Source: Nitrococcus sp.
GTDB lineage: Bacteria > Pseudomonadota > Gammaproteobacteria > Nitrococcales > Nitrococcaceae
Direction of reading: 5' to 3'
Assembly: GCA_030452365.1 (NCBI GenBank)
Contig: JAKDMK010000185.1
Span: forward strand, 1 to 5,475
Length of the DNA stretch: 5,475 nt
Positions 5,453-5,475 of the stretch are shown here, piece by piece (positions within the stretch are counted from its first letter, which is position 1; every line of letters starts with the position of its first letter). Below the pieces are notes generated by a model, which was given only the letters and a program-made list of their open reading frames with translations, was not told where the DNA came from and searched no databases. The translations under genes and the position numbers were made by a program.

Positions 5453-5475
5453 ATGAAATTGGACTCGACTCGTGA
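5453..5475 (+). CDS. Possible start of a divergent gene (partial, runs off the window)
   Basis: ATG at 5453 opens a frame beginning MKLDSTR that continues beyond the window end. No strong ribosome binding site precedes it, and the frame is also open upstream. In Pseudomonas aeruginosa a small PilZ-domain gene neighbours radA (from memory), which makes a gene here plausible, but seven codons cannot identify it. Confidence 0.2.

Overview
The window looks like chromosomal DNA of a moderately GC-rich gammaproteobacterium. This rests on recollection, not a search: four tRNA genes with encoded CCA tails lie in the order Pro-Arg-His-Lys next to folD, an arrangement close to the Pro/Arg/His/Leu cluster beside folD in Pseudomonas. 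FolD and RadA are both of ordinary proteobacterial type.

Layout from left to right. A complete GMC-family FAD oxidoreductase runs on the + strand (87-1685). About 600 bases without a convincing gene follow (1686-2284). They hold a 20-bp imperfect direct repeat, a GC-rich hairpin and a short peptide that may be a transposase remnant, so this looks like a scar of past insertions. Next come four tRNA genes on the - strand (2285-2923), transcribed leftwards in the order Pro(TGG), Arg(TCT), His(GTG), Lys(CTT) from a good sigma70-type promoter at 2979-3007. Between tRNA-His and tRNA-Lys the spacer is unusually long (234 bases). It carries an 84-bp dispersed-type palindromic repeat and a short perfect palindrome that stops 4 bases before the tRNA-Lys 5' end. 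folD (3117-3977, +) diverges from the tRNA operon. It converges on radA (4022-5383, -) with only 44 bases between the stop codons. The last 23 bases may open a divergent gene next to radA, but too little is visible to identify it.

Functionally, the right half is housekeeping: tRNA supply, one-carbon folate metabolism and recombination/repair. The left half, the oxidoreductase and the gene-poor tract, is more accessory in character. It lies on the 3' side of the tRNA-Lys gene, where integrating elements often insert, but no attachment-site duplication is visible. I found no CRISPR array, toxin-antitoxin pair, phage gene or defence system, and nothing that amounts to an undescribed system. The most unusual points are the substituted active-site position in the oxidoreductase and the two palindromes in the tRNA spacer.
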